NCBI GenBank assembly: GCA_951799445.1 | Contig: OX637295.1 | Location: forward strand, 4,216,001 to 4,280,000 | DNA from: Pseudisothecium myosuroides | Taxonomy: Eukaryota; Streptophyta; Bryopsida; Hypnales; Lembophyllaceae | Reading direction: 5' to 3' | Length of the DNA: 64,000 nucleotides | Shown: one piece after another, positions 1 through 13,286 of the stretch | How the letters are laid out: every line of letters begins with the position of its first letter | How positions within the stretch are numbered: the first letter of the stretch is position 1 | The notes under the pieces: model-generated | What the model was told of the DNA's origin: nothing | Seen by the model: the letters and a program-made list of their open reading frames with translations, nothing else | The model's database searches: none | Made by a program: the position numbers and the translations under genes

Positions 1-685
1 TTTATTGTTCGTTCGAGCATACACTTTTTCTCTCTGATACTATCTTTATTTTAGAGAAGAACGGTAATGGTATGTAAGGATAAGATTTTCTGAAGCTTCT
101 TATATTAAAAGGGTTTCTGAGGATTCACATTGAGCTCCTTTTTAGTACCTTCTCTGCTGCGTTCCTCAACTTTTTAAGAAGCTAGCATGGTGTGCCTGCG
201 GGTGAAGTGCTCTCATGTACATTGGAAGTATGCTGTATTCCAATCTAGCGACGCACATTCGGTAGTAATCCTTGAATATCTACTCTACGTTGCTAGGACT
301 GCCTCGCGCAGAAATTTAGCTAGTTCCTTGTTGTGGATAGTACTTGTTGAATTCAATTGCTAATTTTATACCTAGTTCTTGCTCATAGTATCAAGCTATT
401 ATATTTAGGGTCTAGCTTTTTTTCACCTTATAGTTCTATCGCTAGGAGTATCGCAAAGGTTACATTTGCATCCAGTACTAGCCAAGTATTATGGCAAATT
501 TCATATATCCTTGCATTTGTTTTACTGAGCCCTGTTTTATTTATTGTATGCACTGCATACATGCGCATACTTTTTTCGCCTTTCAGTTTTGTGAATTGAT
601 TGAATACTCATTTTAAGCAGACTCTCGCTCAAATGTGTAAATTCTTTTGCATTCATACTAATGTACAGGATTTCAATTGTGGCAG
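1..685. other. Upstream intron or leader, no coding seen
   Basis: I find no exon here. The next exon begins with the last two bases of a codon, so an upstream coding exon must exist. I could not find the conserved N-terminal B55 sequence in this stretch, so it most likely lies left of the window and this is intron sequence. It ends in an acceptor AG at 684-685. Confidence 0.55.
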
Positions 686-3600
686 TTGACATTATCTCAG
701 CTATTGAATTTGACAAAACTGGGGAGCACTTAGCAACAGGCGATCGTGGTGGTCGTGTTGTGTTGTTCGAAAGGACCGATGGCCGAGACGTAAGATTGAT
801 TCCTTGACATTTAAGTTAGTTGCTAGTATCTTGTTTGTTTAATCATTTAGCGAATCTGCCAACATGAATTTGTATCACTGCCTGTTACAATCTCTTGTTA
901 TTCTCTTTATCGATTCTTCCGAGTTCTTAGAGCTTTGTCCGTCACCTTTTTGTGCTTGATTGATCAGCAACGGACTCGAAGAGAGTTGGAGAGAGCCGAT
1001 TATCCTTTACCCAGACACCCAGAGTATCGTTATGCAACTGAGTTTCAAAGTCATGAACCCGAGGTACATTCTTGGTCCTTTCTTGAGCGATATGCATCTA
1101 TTGGAAAGCATAAATTGGGATTTAGGTTTAATTTCTATAGCGAAGGCGGTTCTCGTGCATGCATATCTTCGAATCTTGTTTCTGACTGGTGTTTTTGCGC
1201 AGTTCGATTACTTAAAAAGTTTGGAAATTGAGGAGAAGATCAACAAAATCAGGTGGTGCCAGACTACAAATGGGGCCCGGTTGCTACTCTCCACAAATGA
1301 CAAGACAATAAAGCTTTGGAAGGTACATTTCGTTTGATACCCTTATTTTTAGCGATGATTTTCTTCCAGTGCAATGCTATGAGACCTCTGTCAAACTTGT
1401 GTGGCTGAGTGTTTCCCCTAGAGGTTGACTGCGAGAGATCGATACTTGCGCCTGTCCTATCACATGTGCTTCAATGTGACGTTCATGATTATTTGGACTA
1501 ATTCTGGCCTTTGCACATGATGCAATTAGTTAGTTCTGTCATTTGATGCTTCTGTTATTGGGCTTCATTTTCTATAAACGCAGGACTCGTTACGTGCTCT
1601 CTTTACATAGGGCCAGTGTTCTGGACACTAGGGGGTCTGAATGTCAGGTGATGACTTCATTTTAAGACATGCTTTGGTAGCTGTCAAGTTGGCAAGTCCA
1701 ATAATTTGATGGATCTCTAACTGCACGTGGTATATTCAGGTCTCAGAGAAGAAAATGAAGAATGTCTCACACTTGAACATCGACCCTTCTCAACACATGG
1801 GCAATGGAAATGTAATGGGTGCTGGGCCCGTGCTCACTTCCAGACCATTTCCCCCTAGATCGACGAGTGGAGGTGCTGTGCGGAGACCTGTCACAAATGT
1901 CAGCCCTGATATCGTATTTCCACCTGGTGGCATTCCCTCCCTTCGATTGCCTACGGTAATTGTATATGTCTGCTATCTATTCAGTTGTAGTTATGCTTCT
2001 TTCGAATGCTTCTGTAGAGTTTGGTTGTGGAGTTCGTAAGATGGCCACTTTGCGTGTATAATCACTTTGCGTTTATTAATTGCTTATCATCAACATAATT
2101 CTGTCATCGGACAGACCAGACTTGAACGGCACGGTAAGCATGAAGTATTTAAGAATTTTCTCGAGCAACTTCGTTTTCTGTTTTAATCTGTTTACTTTTT
2201 GATGGATGCCTTTCGTTGCAATGCATACTTTTAAGGTGTCTAAATTTGGGGTTCTATTATGTTACCAGGTGTGGAGCTCCGAGACTGCACTCATGGCCCG
2301 ATGTAGAAGAGTGTATGCCAATGCTCACGCTTACCATATCAACTCCATCTCTAATAACAGGTTTGGATCTCAATTTCTATGCGCATAACCCATTCCGCAC
2401 CAGGGGTAATCCAAGTATCGAAATTGTGAAGGTGTATTATAGAGTGCAATTTAGAAGTTATTTAGTGATGAATTTCGAACTAAAATTGTAAACTATTACC
2501 CATAGATTACATTTATACGTTTGGATTTATTATTTTACTAACCAGTACTTATCAAGAGAATTTGAAACCAAAACTTCAAAATTCTGCTAAATATTGATTG
2601 TAGAATGAATATTAGTGATTTTCAAAGAAAAATAATGCTATAAGTTCGAAATGTAAAGTTCAAATTTGGTGTTTTTAAGAGATTTTTATACCATTTTTTG
2701 GACTGGAAAAGTTGGTTTCTGAGGTGATACATACTTGTACTCTTTGAATTATTGAATATTTGGAAATCTATACTGTACTGTACAAATATTAGAAAAATAG
2801 CACAAAGTTTAAAAAATAAATGAATTTGCAAGATTTTGCAAATCTCACGCACACTTAGTATTGCATGCGTGAGACATACTTGAATTTTTCTATCGTATAA
2901 AATCTGAATGCTTTGGCTTTAAGGGACTAGCCTCGATTATATCCTTGTGCGTCATTGTTTTGCTCAAGGTGTTGAATCTGGAGTCTAGTACTATGGTTTG
3001 AACTTTATTTCGTCCTACTCTGAAGTTCTTGTTTGGACGTAGATCCTGGGAGAACAGCTAGTTCAATCGAGTGTATCTTGTAGTATTGATATTATATGTT
3101 TATTGTATCCAGCGACTGCGAAACGTACGTGTCTGCTGATGATCTGAGAATAAATTTATGGAACCTGGAGATCAGTGACCAAAGCTTCAATATTGTTGAT
3201 ATAAAGCCTGTCAATATGGAAGACCTTACAGGTAAATGACTTCTGATGGTAGAGTAATGTGTGAGCAGCTTCTTATTCGGTTCTCACCTCAATCTTGTTA
3301 AGGGCTGGATGTTTGGGAAGTAAAGGTTTTATTATGTTAACGGTAATTCTGGGTTTGTGAAAGCAGAGGTTATCACATCCGCTGAATTTCATCCGACACA
3401 CTGCAATATGTTAGCTTACAGTAGCAGCAAGGGCTCGATCCGCCTTATTGATATGCGACAGTCGGCTCTTTGTGACAGACATTCTAAGCTGTACGCACTC
3501 TTCATTCCTGTTCGTCACTCAACGATGTTATGGTTTGTGAAATAAGTAGATAAACCAGGTCTGGTTGTGTTTTGTTCATGTATGCCTGACTTCATACTTT

Positions 3601-5663
3601 ATTTTAATTGTTATCTTCAGAAATCTGCTCTGTCTTTGATTAGTCTTGATGGTTAGTCTTTAGCTCATGAGCCTGGTATGATTTAGAGGCAGTGCGTTTG
3701 ATTAGAATTTGCTAGTCTGGAAATGATTACAGTCTTCTGAATTTGTGGAAATGTTTTATACCAGCTTTGAGGAGCACGAGCCTGCAGGAACGAGATCTTT
3801 CTTTACAGAGATCATCGCATCAATATCTGATATCAAGTTTGCTAGAGGTGGTCGATACATCCTCAGCAGGGATTATATGACTCTCAAGGTCAGCATTATG
3901 ATGCTCACTACATATTTGGATTTTATTTAGAAACTTGTTTTTTTATTGTAAAATTCACTAGGATAGATTCCTCCCCACCTTCTATCTATCAAATTGGTGT
4001 GGAAACACGCTTTCTTCTTTTTGTTGCAGTACTAAGTCTTGATGTGCTGAGGGCTTGTTGTGACAGTTGTGGGATGTGAACATGGAAGCCTCTCCTGTCG
4101 CTACCCTCAAAGTACATGAATATTTGCGGCCTAAGGTACCCGTGCCGATAGTACAGAGTCTTGTATACTTTGTGTACGTTTCTTATGTGTATGATAAATG
4201 GCATCTTACATAGCCCAATACTTGGTGTCTTCACCTCTACTTTCTTGTAGCTTTTTTCTCATTCCATTTGTCGTATATCCAGCTGTTAATAATGTGACAA
4301 TTATCAGGATTTTTCGTTCACTTGCATGCTCTAGTTTTGATGATAGGTTAGAATGTTTACAGGATGAAGGGCTTTCCACTTTGTGTTCTTTGTTATCACT
4401 GTGCTTGAGATTCTTCGGGGTTAGATCTTATAGCGTAACCCTACCCTAACTCAGTGGGATTTGTGGTTTGGCAGCTTTGTGATTTATACGAGAATGACTC
4501 AATATTTGACAAGTTTGAGTGCTGCCTTAGTGGAGATGGTCAGCGTGTTGCCACCGGTTCTTACAGGTATGTCACGTTCTACAGATACTACTGTTTTTAT
4601 GTACTGGTGATGTTTCTTGTGGAGATTTGAGATGTTAAATCTAATAGATGGAGTTTGAATCAACGTGCTTTGGGGATTGTGCCTAGTGTTTTAGCGAGAA
4701 AAACTGCGTTTAGACAAAGGGGCTTGCTCTTGCTAGCACAGAGGTTCCTGATCTGCAGAAATTGCATCCAAGAAGAATGAGTTACTTGTCCGCACCCTCT
4801 TTGTTGTGATGTTTCCATCGGAAAATGATTCATACATTTAACTGCAAAACTATCTTTATTTGGATTAGTTTGTGTCAGCGATGTCACATATAATAATATC
4901 CGGACGTGTTTAATGGAGTATCGAGTCTATGTCTTACTGCGCTTAGATAGTTTTTATTAAGGTCGTTAAATGTGAGCAATTTGATTTACAGTTATTTATT
5001 TCGCGTCTTTGGAGCTTCTCCCGGCAGTGAAGAGGGTTCCACCTTGGAAGCGAGCAAAAGCCCCAATAGGTATGGTTCCCTCCTCTTTATTTTCTGTGGT
5101 CTCTTAGCTAGGTGTGGCTGCTATTTGCCTTCACGTCACTGTAATTGACCCTTTTTTGCACAGTATGACGTCTATTTCATTTGTGTTCTCTATTATCCTC
5201 AGTTTGGTGATTTTGCAATGATCAGTTTGGTGGATTCCTAGCGTAACCCACTTTATACTCGTATATATTTCTGTCATTTCAGCAGGCGATTGGTGACTCC
5301 GTCATCGAAACCTCCAAGCAGACTTGCTAACCTCGCTCGGGGTGGTCGCAATAGACGAGGTATTTCTCTTCGCGGGTTAATTTGACTTTCCATGATGATT
5401 TTAGAGACCAACTTTTTCAGTTGATCTAGACAGTTGATTATTTGTCTAGTTTTGCAGTTCGTTTTGTGGTTTAGCACGAAAATTTGTCAGATTGACTTCT
5501 GGCATTTGGTGCAGTAACAGGGGGCGATGGGAGTCCAGGATCGTCGGATTTTAATGGAGGGGCGCATGATTTCGCATCAAAGCTGCTACATTTAGCGTGG
5601 CATCCGCAAGCAAATGTGATCGCCTGTGCTGCCTCCAACAGCTTGTACATGTACTACGCCTAG
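686..5663 (+). CDS. PP2A-B55: PP2A 55-kDa regulatory subunit B (B55, WD40), 5' partial
   Basis: Regulatory B subunit of the trimeric Ser/Thr phosphatase PP2A; a seven-bladed WD40 propeller that selects substrates for the A/C core in cytosol and nucleus. Thirteen exons read in phase: 686-789, 968-1063, 1203-1322, 1740-1955, 2269-2360, 3113-3231, 3367-3490, 3765-3888, 4067-4135, 4475-4566, 4992-5069, 5283-5359, 5515-5663, all with GT-AG borders. They give 486 residues to TAG. Family landmarks in order: [136 protein letters not shown], and a C-terminus ending SLYMYYA. Plant B55 proteins have about 500-515 residues, so only the N-terminus is missing. The insert encoded at 1740-1955 (glycine/proline-rich, after LWKVSEKKMK) is typical of plant B55. 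The intron at 2361-3112 is the longest (752 bp). A 19-bp stretch at 2115-2133 flanked by AG and GT would break the frame and was left out. Confidence 0.96.
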
Positions 5664-7816
5664 GACTGACTGATCTCAACTAGATCCTTATTTTCAGTAC
5701 CTCATATTCTTAATGCCCCACCTTCTGTGGAGTATCCATTCTTCGAGCCTTCTCATCTGCATACCGGTAGACAGGTAGTGAGAACCTTGAAGGAGGCTGT
5801 TGTCTAGAAAGCAAATGCGCAGAGTGTGTTTGCTCTAATTATAAATTGGTCTGTTTAGGGTGTGAGGTTCAGGCCTTACTAGATGAATTTGAGTCAGTGA
5901 GATAGTCTAGTGAGAAGGCATGTGTCTTTTTAAAAGCTCAAATTTTCCGTTAGGTCTCTTTTAGTAATTTATCTATCACATGCCTTATCCTAATCCCTGT
6001 AGGGGCATGCATTATTCGGCTACAAATCGCCAACATTTTGCTTCTTAGAGATGTTTGCACTTACCCGTCAAGAAATGCTTCTTGTAGTGCCCACCTTTGA
6101 TGAGAATTTGTTTCATTTTGAGGAAAGAGGCTGTAGCTTCATTGTTCTGTTCTCTTTGACTGTCCTTCTAGGGGAGTTGAGAGGTCTAATTTCTCGTCTT
6201 GCTTAGTTGAGCAGATGATGTTTTAATCTCATTCTTTTGGTCCTATGGGTTATAAATACCTAGTTTGCCCCATGTGTCGCTTTCATGAGCTTTGAGGTTT
6301 ATTTTGTGAAACGTTTCTGACACATCTTAGAGGAAAGTATTGATTGCCAAGCGCACTTCAGGTGTGGAATAAGTATTATCCGACAAATTGTTATGGACCT
6401 GCATATGCTCGAACCGTGATGTTCGGAAACCTCGTTGTTACGATGACCTTCATCGTAGAGCATAGTGATGATCATCGCTTAGAAATCAAATGCAATATTA
6501 TTTGATTGTTTGTTGGTGTGGATGTGGTTTGGAAATTGAATCCCTGTACGTCACGATCCTGTTCTGTGCTTGCAAATGTTGTTCAGAAATCTTTTAGAGG
6601 CGTGCAGGGATGACTTGGCAGGCGCTTCTCTCAAGAGTTTCTCCATCACAATTTCAAGGTTTGTGTTCATTTGCCGTGATTGTATAAATACCTACTCCAG
6701 TTACTTCAATTTCTAACGCACCAATAAGATCCATGCTTTCGAGCTTACGATTGGTAAGGACCGGTATGATTGTAATTTGCTGAGAGCCAGTACTGGATAC
6801 AGTGGAGGGGGTGGGAGTCTCCACAGCCTCCAGGGTCTACTGTAGAGGTGAGAACATCCTTTTTTTGCGTTTACTTGGTGAATTTGTCTCTTTGTAGATT
6901 TGCATATGTCCGTGCTCTTTTGGAAGTGACCCAATATTTTAATATATGTGATACCTTCACCAATATGTTCTTTCTCACTGATTATTTGTCACGATTTCAC
7001 GATTCAAAATCTGTTAAATTGGCTCAAAGTCTTTTCCTTATTCAAAAATCCTCTTAGTTGTTAAATTCAGAGGCCTGCCTCCTATTCACTAATATTCAGA
7101 GGCCTGCTAATCATTGGGAAAGTCGTTTTTTTCAGGAGTTCTGAATGCACTTGTATTTCACAGACTGATCAGCTTTCAAAATCGCAGAAATACGCTTGAA
7201 ATCAGCTAATGTTTACGTTTTTATGGGAAAAAGATTGTGGTGACCAAAGTGGGCTTGATGTGTTAATAGCAGTGTAGCATGTAGAAAAATTTGTGCGCGT
7301 GAAATTCGCTGATCTGATTGGGTGTAACTCTTGAACTGTCAAGGACCGACATGTAGCTTTTCCAACCAGGTGACTCTCCACCCTCCTTTTCAACTCCCCT
7401 TCACAAGCCATTTCGATTTACCTGTAGGTTCTCGTAGATTCTTTGCCTTGTATAGATAAATTAAAATTTCTCAGTTTGACCAGACTTTTGACGCAACTTG
7501 TAAATGCATGCAATATAATATTAATCGATCTCAACGCGAGCTTGTCTTGACTCTCTTATGAGTTCTGCAATTGACTGAAGTGATACATGATGTCCTGAAC
7601 CGCTTGTATCTTTTTCGAGCTCATTAAGCTTACTATAGCTAAATCATCTAACGATCTTGCTGCTTCCATCAAAGTGAATGAAGGGAGTAATTGAAGACAA
7701 ACTCCTTTGATATTCCGTATTAGCTTGTCAGGTTTAGTGAATAAAAAAACGAGTGTAGTAATATTTTTAGTGAGGTTTAATCCATAAAACTAGAGGCCAA
7801 AACAGCCAAACGAATG
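5664..7816. other. 3' UTR of B55 gene and intergenic DNA
   Basis: No further gene is supported. The first few hundred bases are probably the B55 3' untranslated region. The rest is moderately AT-rich with short random open frames lacking family resemblance. The left end of the minus-strand phosphatase transcript should lie near 7700-7816. Confidence 0.6.
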
Positions 7817-8436
7817 TCAATGATGTTGAGAGTTTCCTAGTGCGGTAGTGACATTGTCGTAAGTGTCGACGTTATCCAGATAGTCGATGAGGTCAAGCAA
7901 TTCCCTGTCCCGTGAGTTGTCGATGTAAGTGCCGATGGGTATGGCGTTGTTTGGCTGCAGCAGGTACGAGTGGGGGTTGTTATCGACGATGATGGTCTTG
8001 CTGAGGGGTCTACCCAAGCGCGAAAGGTCTTTCACAAACCCTCCTTGCATGGGACGGCAGGAGTTTCTGTAGAGACGGTGCTGGATGAGGTTGTCACGAT
8101 CGAGCACATCCAGCAATGGGTCTGCATACTTGCGCAAACTGGCCGTGAACACGACGACCTCGAACTTTCGGGAGACGGCTTGCAGGAATCGGTCCACGTA
8201 GGGGCGCTTCAGCACGTAGACGGTTGTCATCCGGCCCTCAATTTCGACGTTGATCACGAAGTCGTAGTTGCGGGTGGGCTTGAAGGAGGAATGGACCAGT
8301 GTCTCGTCCAAGTCCAGGACGAGTGTTTTCTTGCCATGGTCCTCCCGCCTCATAGGCGGCAGGTTCATGATCTCGCTCATACATCCTTTTTCAATATCCT
8401 CCAGAATAGCTTGCCACTGCTCATGATCATCATCAC
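7817..8436 (-). CDS. SCP/FCP1-type small CTD phosphatase (HAD family)
   Basis: Mg-dependent Ser/Thr phosphatase of the HAD superfamily, related to animal SCP1 and plant SSP proteins, which act on the C-terminal repeat of RNA polymerase II and on other nuclear phosphoproteins. The catalytic motif DLDETLVHSSF (DxDxT) is followed by YVLKRPYVDRFLQ, VVFTASLRKYADPLLDVLD, FVKDLSRLGR and IIVDNNPHSY, the motif order of the SCP/NIF domain. An ATG-initiated reading of 187 aa begins at 8380. The same frame stays open upstream to 8436 with protein-like sequence (DDDHEQWQAILEDIEKGC), and CAG at 8439-8437 can be a splice acceptor, so I extend the last exon to 8436 as 5' partial. If there is no intron, the start is the ATG at 8380. 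No upstream exon was identified with confidence. Confidence 0.88.
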
Positions 8437-11400
8437 CTGCTTTAAATCAATTCTCATCTCTTTGGCCACTTCTTCATGAATAATTTGGGTTATTCTAGGT
8501 TTAGCGTTGCTGCTCTACTCTGCAATGACAAAATTGGTTAGAAGCATCTATTTTGCTTCTAACCAAATTTTCTTGCAGCTGGCAACTGATCTGTACAATT
8601 CCCATCATCATCATTTACTTTTAAGGTCCATTCCCTCTTAGTGTTAAGAATGGTGTTAAGAATGATGTTAGCATAAGTGTTAGAAATGAACTTAGGGACA
8701 CCTTTGGACTAGATTCACTTTGCTGAGACCACTCTCAAACCCAAGTGCGATTGCACCATAAGCTGCTCTGCCCTGTTCTAGATATTTTTTTAACTTGAAT
8801 CAAGTTTTAGCGACGTTATTGAAGGCAATGAGCTCGTGATTACGTACTTGAGAAGGATGGTCACCCAGCAAATCTCCCCTTCGTTTCTCCTTGTAAGTGG
8901 TTCTTCTCTTAATCCTTTTTGCGCAATATAAAGATTCTAGAGTTAATTCTTTAGACGATCATATCCAGACACATGAATGTGAGGCTGTTTCACCAAGTAG
9001 ACAACCAACCTGATAATGCACTATCAGAAAATCTTTGAGCCATGTTTATTAGTGATGTATGTAGTAAGCTTGATTAGGGTTATCTGAAGTTGCTATTTAG
9101 AGGGGCTCACTTAAGTTCAGGAATCTTACCATACTCATATGATGAAATGGAAGCAATGTTGTAGGGAATCTAATTTTCTGTGTTTGTAAATGTGTATTCA
9201 AAACATCAGCACAAGCTTTTCTGAAACTACTAGAATTCATCTAGGTATGCAACTAAGCCGATTTTGCTTAACATATCTGTTAATATTTCAATTGTGAAGT
9301 TGTGTTGTATTTTATGATTTAGACGACTTTGATAAGTCAGTCATTCTTAAGAAGTGTGACATGGCTTCAGCAAAAATCCTTATTGTTCAAGGCACTTGAG
9401 TTGCTCTTATAATAGATGAGATTTAAAGTATTTAAGTAGAAGAATAACCTAGCTTGGAAAAAATCAAAGCATTGCGTAAGCGTAACTTACACGGTTATGT
9501 TGGAAGAGGATGTGTACTTGTTTTAATCATTTTGTGCACTAATCCTTTTGTCATTGAGAACTTATACTAAGAGTTAGTGGAGTTCCGGCAACACGGTCAC
9601 CACAGAGAACATGTATCCAAGTTGATATTTTCTTTCGACTCCATTTTTTAGACCCTTGCCTTTTGGTTCCTAATTGTGTCCTTTGATATTAGGAAATGTA
9701 CCTTTTCAACAATTTTTACACCCTTTTGTCTACCTTAGCATCTTTTCGTTGTCAATCTATGCTTGTGATTTATTCATAAATGTGAGGTTTGCCATAAGGA
9801 TTATGCCACAAGATTCTTGCATGCACTTGTTGGAGGCAATGGACTCTAGTTGTCTTCTAGCTAGGTTTTGGATAACGAGAGTGATTATCGATGATTGTTT
9901 TGTACTCTCAAATGTTGTCACATGGTATTGTGCAATTGAATTACAATAGTGAGATACTTTGCTGATCTTTTATCTTTTGAATTTAAAAAAAAACTTGAAT
10001 TTATGACTTAGGTCACTATTATCTCAATCACACTCTCAATGTTGAGTTGATTTATAGGTTTAAAGAGATGTGAGCATGGACAATTAGAGAGTCATATCTT
10101 TACTAAACAAAAAATGTCTATTATTGGCAATGAAAAGAATTGCATTCCTTATTTACCTCTTATAGTCTTTTCTTTAAGTTTTGATTTTGGTAACAATGAG
10201 AATGGACGCATGGTTATATTGGAAAGCAAAGTGTTAAGATGCCAACGTCTTATGATGTAGGTCATTATGAAGGTTTTTAATTTTGTAAATATAATATGTA
10301 CCAAATTCTAATTTCCAATTTGGTTCAGAGTTCTTTCCAAAATTTAAAGGGCCAATTTAACTTTACTAAACAAGTTTGAAGAATATTTAAAGAATATTAA
10401 GCCATTAACAATGTTAGAAAAGTTTGCCTTTTTGTGTTATTCTTCGGAATGATAGTCTAGTTGAATGATATTGTAGCAAGGAATGATTTTTTCATGAAAG
10501 CATATAAAAATTGAAGCAAATATCATCTATTAGTTAGTTAATTAGTTCGTTTGTTTGTTCGTTAGAAATTTAATAGAAGCACTAGAAAATTCACATGATT
10601 GGAAATTCATAATCAATAATAGTAATTTTCAAAAGTAATTTTTATTTTCAAAAATGTAGGATATATAACTTCTTTTAGTTGTTATATCTTATTTCAACTC
10701 CATTAGATGTTTTCATTTCAACTCCAATAGGTATGGATTTGGTGACTTAGATATTAATATAAAAATTTGGAATTTTTCAATTTGTACAAATTGAAAGTGG
10801 CTTTTAAGAGGTCAAAGAATTCTTGTTTATATTATTTATATAGGTGGTTTTCATCTGATTTTGTTGATGAAATATCCACACTTTTAAGATGTGTAGTTGT
10901 TTTATTTAGATATCAGATTTTGTTTTTAAAATATGAATTAAGTTTAAGTTATATTAGTTGTTATTCATATAAATGTAGAAATTTGTTTAAAAAAAATTGG
11001 TACACTTTTTGCAATGCATTTTTATAGTGTTGTCTTTTTGTTCTTAAAACTAGATTTTTGATATTCATTAGAATAATTTTGTTTTATAGCAAGATAAAGC
11101 TTACAAAATAAAGCCTCTTAGATTTAGTTTCTACTCAGTTTGAGTACTTTAGAGATTTCCTAAGAATGATTATTTTATTATAGTTTGATGTTAAAAGTCT
11201 AAAATTGTAAAATAAAATATAGAATCACAAAAATTTGATTAGAATGCCATGATGTCATAATGTTCTACACCTATTAAAAAAAAGTAGATTTTTGAAGTAG
11301 AATTTTATAATTTTTTTTCCTAAATGTTCACAATAATTTCAATTTTTGTATTCAATTTCACCATACTCACATCCAAAGTTTTAAGAAAATATTCTTTGTA

Positions 11401-12923
11401 GAAAATACAATATTTTTTAATTATTCTACAACTGGAATGACACCATTTTACCCTTTGGGTTGATGTCCTAGCTTCGTGAGAATGTATCTTTAACCATTAT
11501 TTGCCTTGATTCATTGGAGCACACAAAAGATGCCTCAAAATTGCAAAATAGATAATCACATATAGGTGCAAAATAGATATTCATATATAGTTGCAAAACA
11601 TTTATCTATTCAAGAAAATATATTCATAAAATTTAAAGGACAAGAACTAAAATGTAGATGGTGTAATCGTGAGCCTCTGTCGTAGTTTTGGTTACAAGTA
11701 TTTACAAATTAAAGCATTCACGGAATTCTGCCTTATTCCCTAAAAGAATTTGCATCCAATAGATGGATGATGAATGCTTTGTAGAATATACAACATGATT
11801 TGTATGAAATGGATAAAGTTCATCCAAGTATGTTTAAAAAATAATGTTCATATAGTTTTTAGCAACGTAATTCACTTAGTCATTCATTTCACTATAAGAG
11901 AAAGGGGTGTTTTAAGTGAGTTTTGTATAAGGTTTTGAATCAATTTATGTCTACACAAAATAGTGAAATTAGATTGCCCCACACTAATTTCTTGACATTT
12001 GACACTATATAAATATTTTCAATTTTTGTACAAGAATGCACTATTTTTGAATTAGTTAGTGTTGTAATTGGAACTCATGAACCTCCATGTGTACATATGG
12101 AAGTATTTGTAGAAATATCTGTTTGACTTGGATGGCTTGTTGAGAAACTTTCTTGGGCTAAGGCAACCTAATTGTTAAGGCAACCTAATTTCACTATTTT
12201 GTGTAGAAGAAGAAATAAAAAAATAAAAAATGAAGGTTTTATACTTGGGATCTTGTCCACTTATATTTTCTTTTGCCCCATTCAAATGAAAATGTCTACA
12301 TTTTTGCTTTCTATTAGGCTATTTTAGAGGTTAATACTTACTTCAATTCAATTACAACAAGCCCCTTACATTCATTATGTGAATTTTGGACGAAAGTTGG
12401 GCAAAATTATAATAAACAAATGAAAGTTGGATGGACTTAGGTGAAGACACATGAAAGTTGGATGAATATTGGATGGCAATATACTAATTGAGATTGCATA
12501 AAAAATAGTGTAGACCACTTTATATTGATTTTATTTAGAATTTGAAAACAATGATACTATGGTATCTTGGAAATTTGCATATTTTCAAAATTAAACAGAA
12601 GTTATTATTGTAGGATAACATTAATTGAATTAATTTAAATACTGATTTCAAAGAAATATTTCATTTAAGAAAAAATTGGATTTTTGATTTATGGCAAGTT
12701 TCAAATTTTTTAATAAATAATTGCCTTTGATTACAATATATTGCTTTACTATAATTATATCCATCTTCATATTGTAATCTTGAATGGGCTTATTCATATA
12801 ATATATTTGTTAATTTGATTTTTTGATCGTATCAATTTTAAAATAGTCTTAAATAATTTTGAAAATGATGATTAAAAAGACACATGTAGAAGTGGTAATA
12901 AAATTTATCCTCCATATGTAATA
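8437..12923. other. AT-rich intergenic region
   Basis: Contains the promoter or upstream exons of the minus-strand phosphatase at its left end. On the minus strand, 8513-8437 reads like coding sequence (HEEVAKEMRIDLKQ) but in a frame one base off the phosphatase. From about 9 kb on the DNA is strongly AT-rich, with no gene family recognised on either strand. Confidence 0.55.
8531..8570. repeat. Short near-perfect inverted repeat (hairpin)
   Basis: Arms AAATTGGTTAGAAGCA and TGCTTCTAACCAAATTT (one extra A) flank a spacer of about 7 bases. It lies just upstream of the phosphatase coding exon in minus orientation. It may be a tiny MITE remnant or a transcript hairpin; no function is claimed. Confidence 0.7.
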
Positions 12924-13286
12924 CTCCCTCCGTCCCAAAATGATCTTCCTGTTGAACAAATTGTTCCGGATTAAGCTTAAAAATAATAATTTTTTTAATC
13001 TGATTTTTGTTGCAAGTAAAGATCAATGCACTCCTATTGTACTGAAATTTTTAGGTTCAATTTAGTTTTTATAGTGTAGTTTTAAATTATTCAAAAGTGG
13101 AGTTTTTTGGACATTTGTGAGGAGCACTGGTGGCCACTCATTTGGTCAATGTGGCGTAGCTCCCGCGTTGCTTGCGTTGATGGTATGGTGTTCCTGCAAT
13201 TCTGCACTATCCACGTCAATAGACTTATAGAGGAACAAAATCTGGAGAGGAAACCTTCGATCATTTTTGCAATAAATATCGATTAA

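Noticed and set aside
2115..2133. Possible 19-bp micro-exon in the B55 gene (AG before, GT after)
   Set aside because: Including it shifts the frame of the strongly conserved exon at 2269-2360; skipping it keeps the protein in phase.
7970..8479. Long plus-strand open frame of 169 codons over the phosphatase
   Set aside because: It is the antisense shadow of the phosphatase exon and shows no family resemblance.
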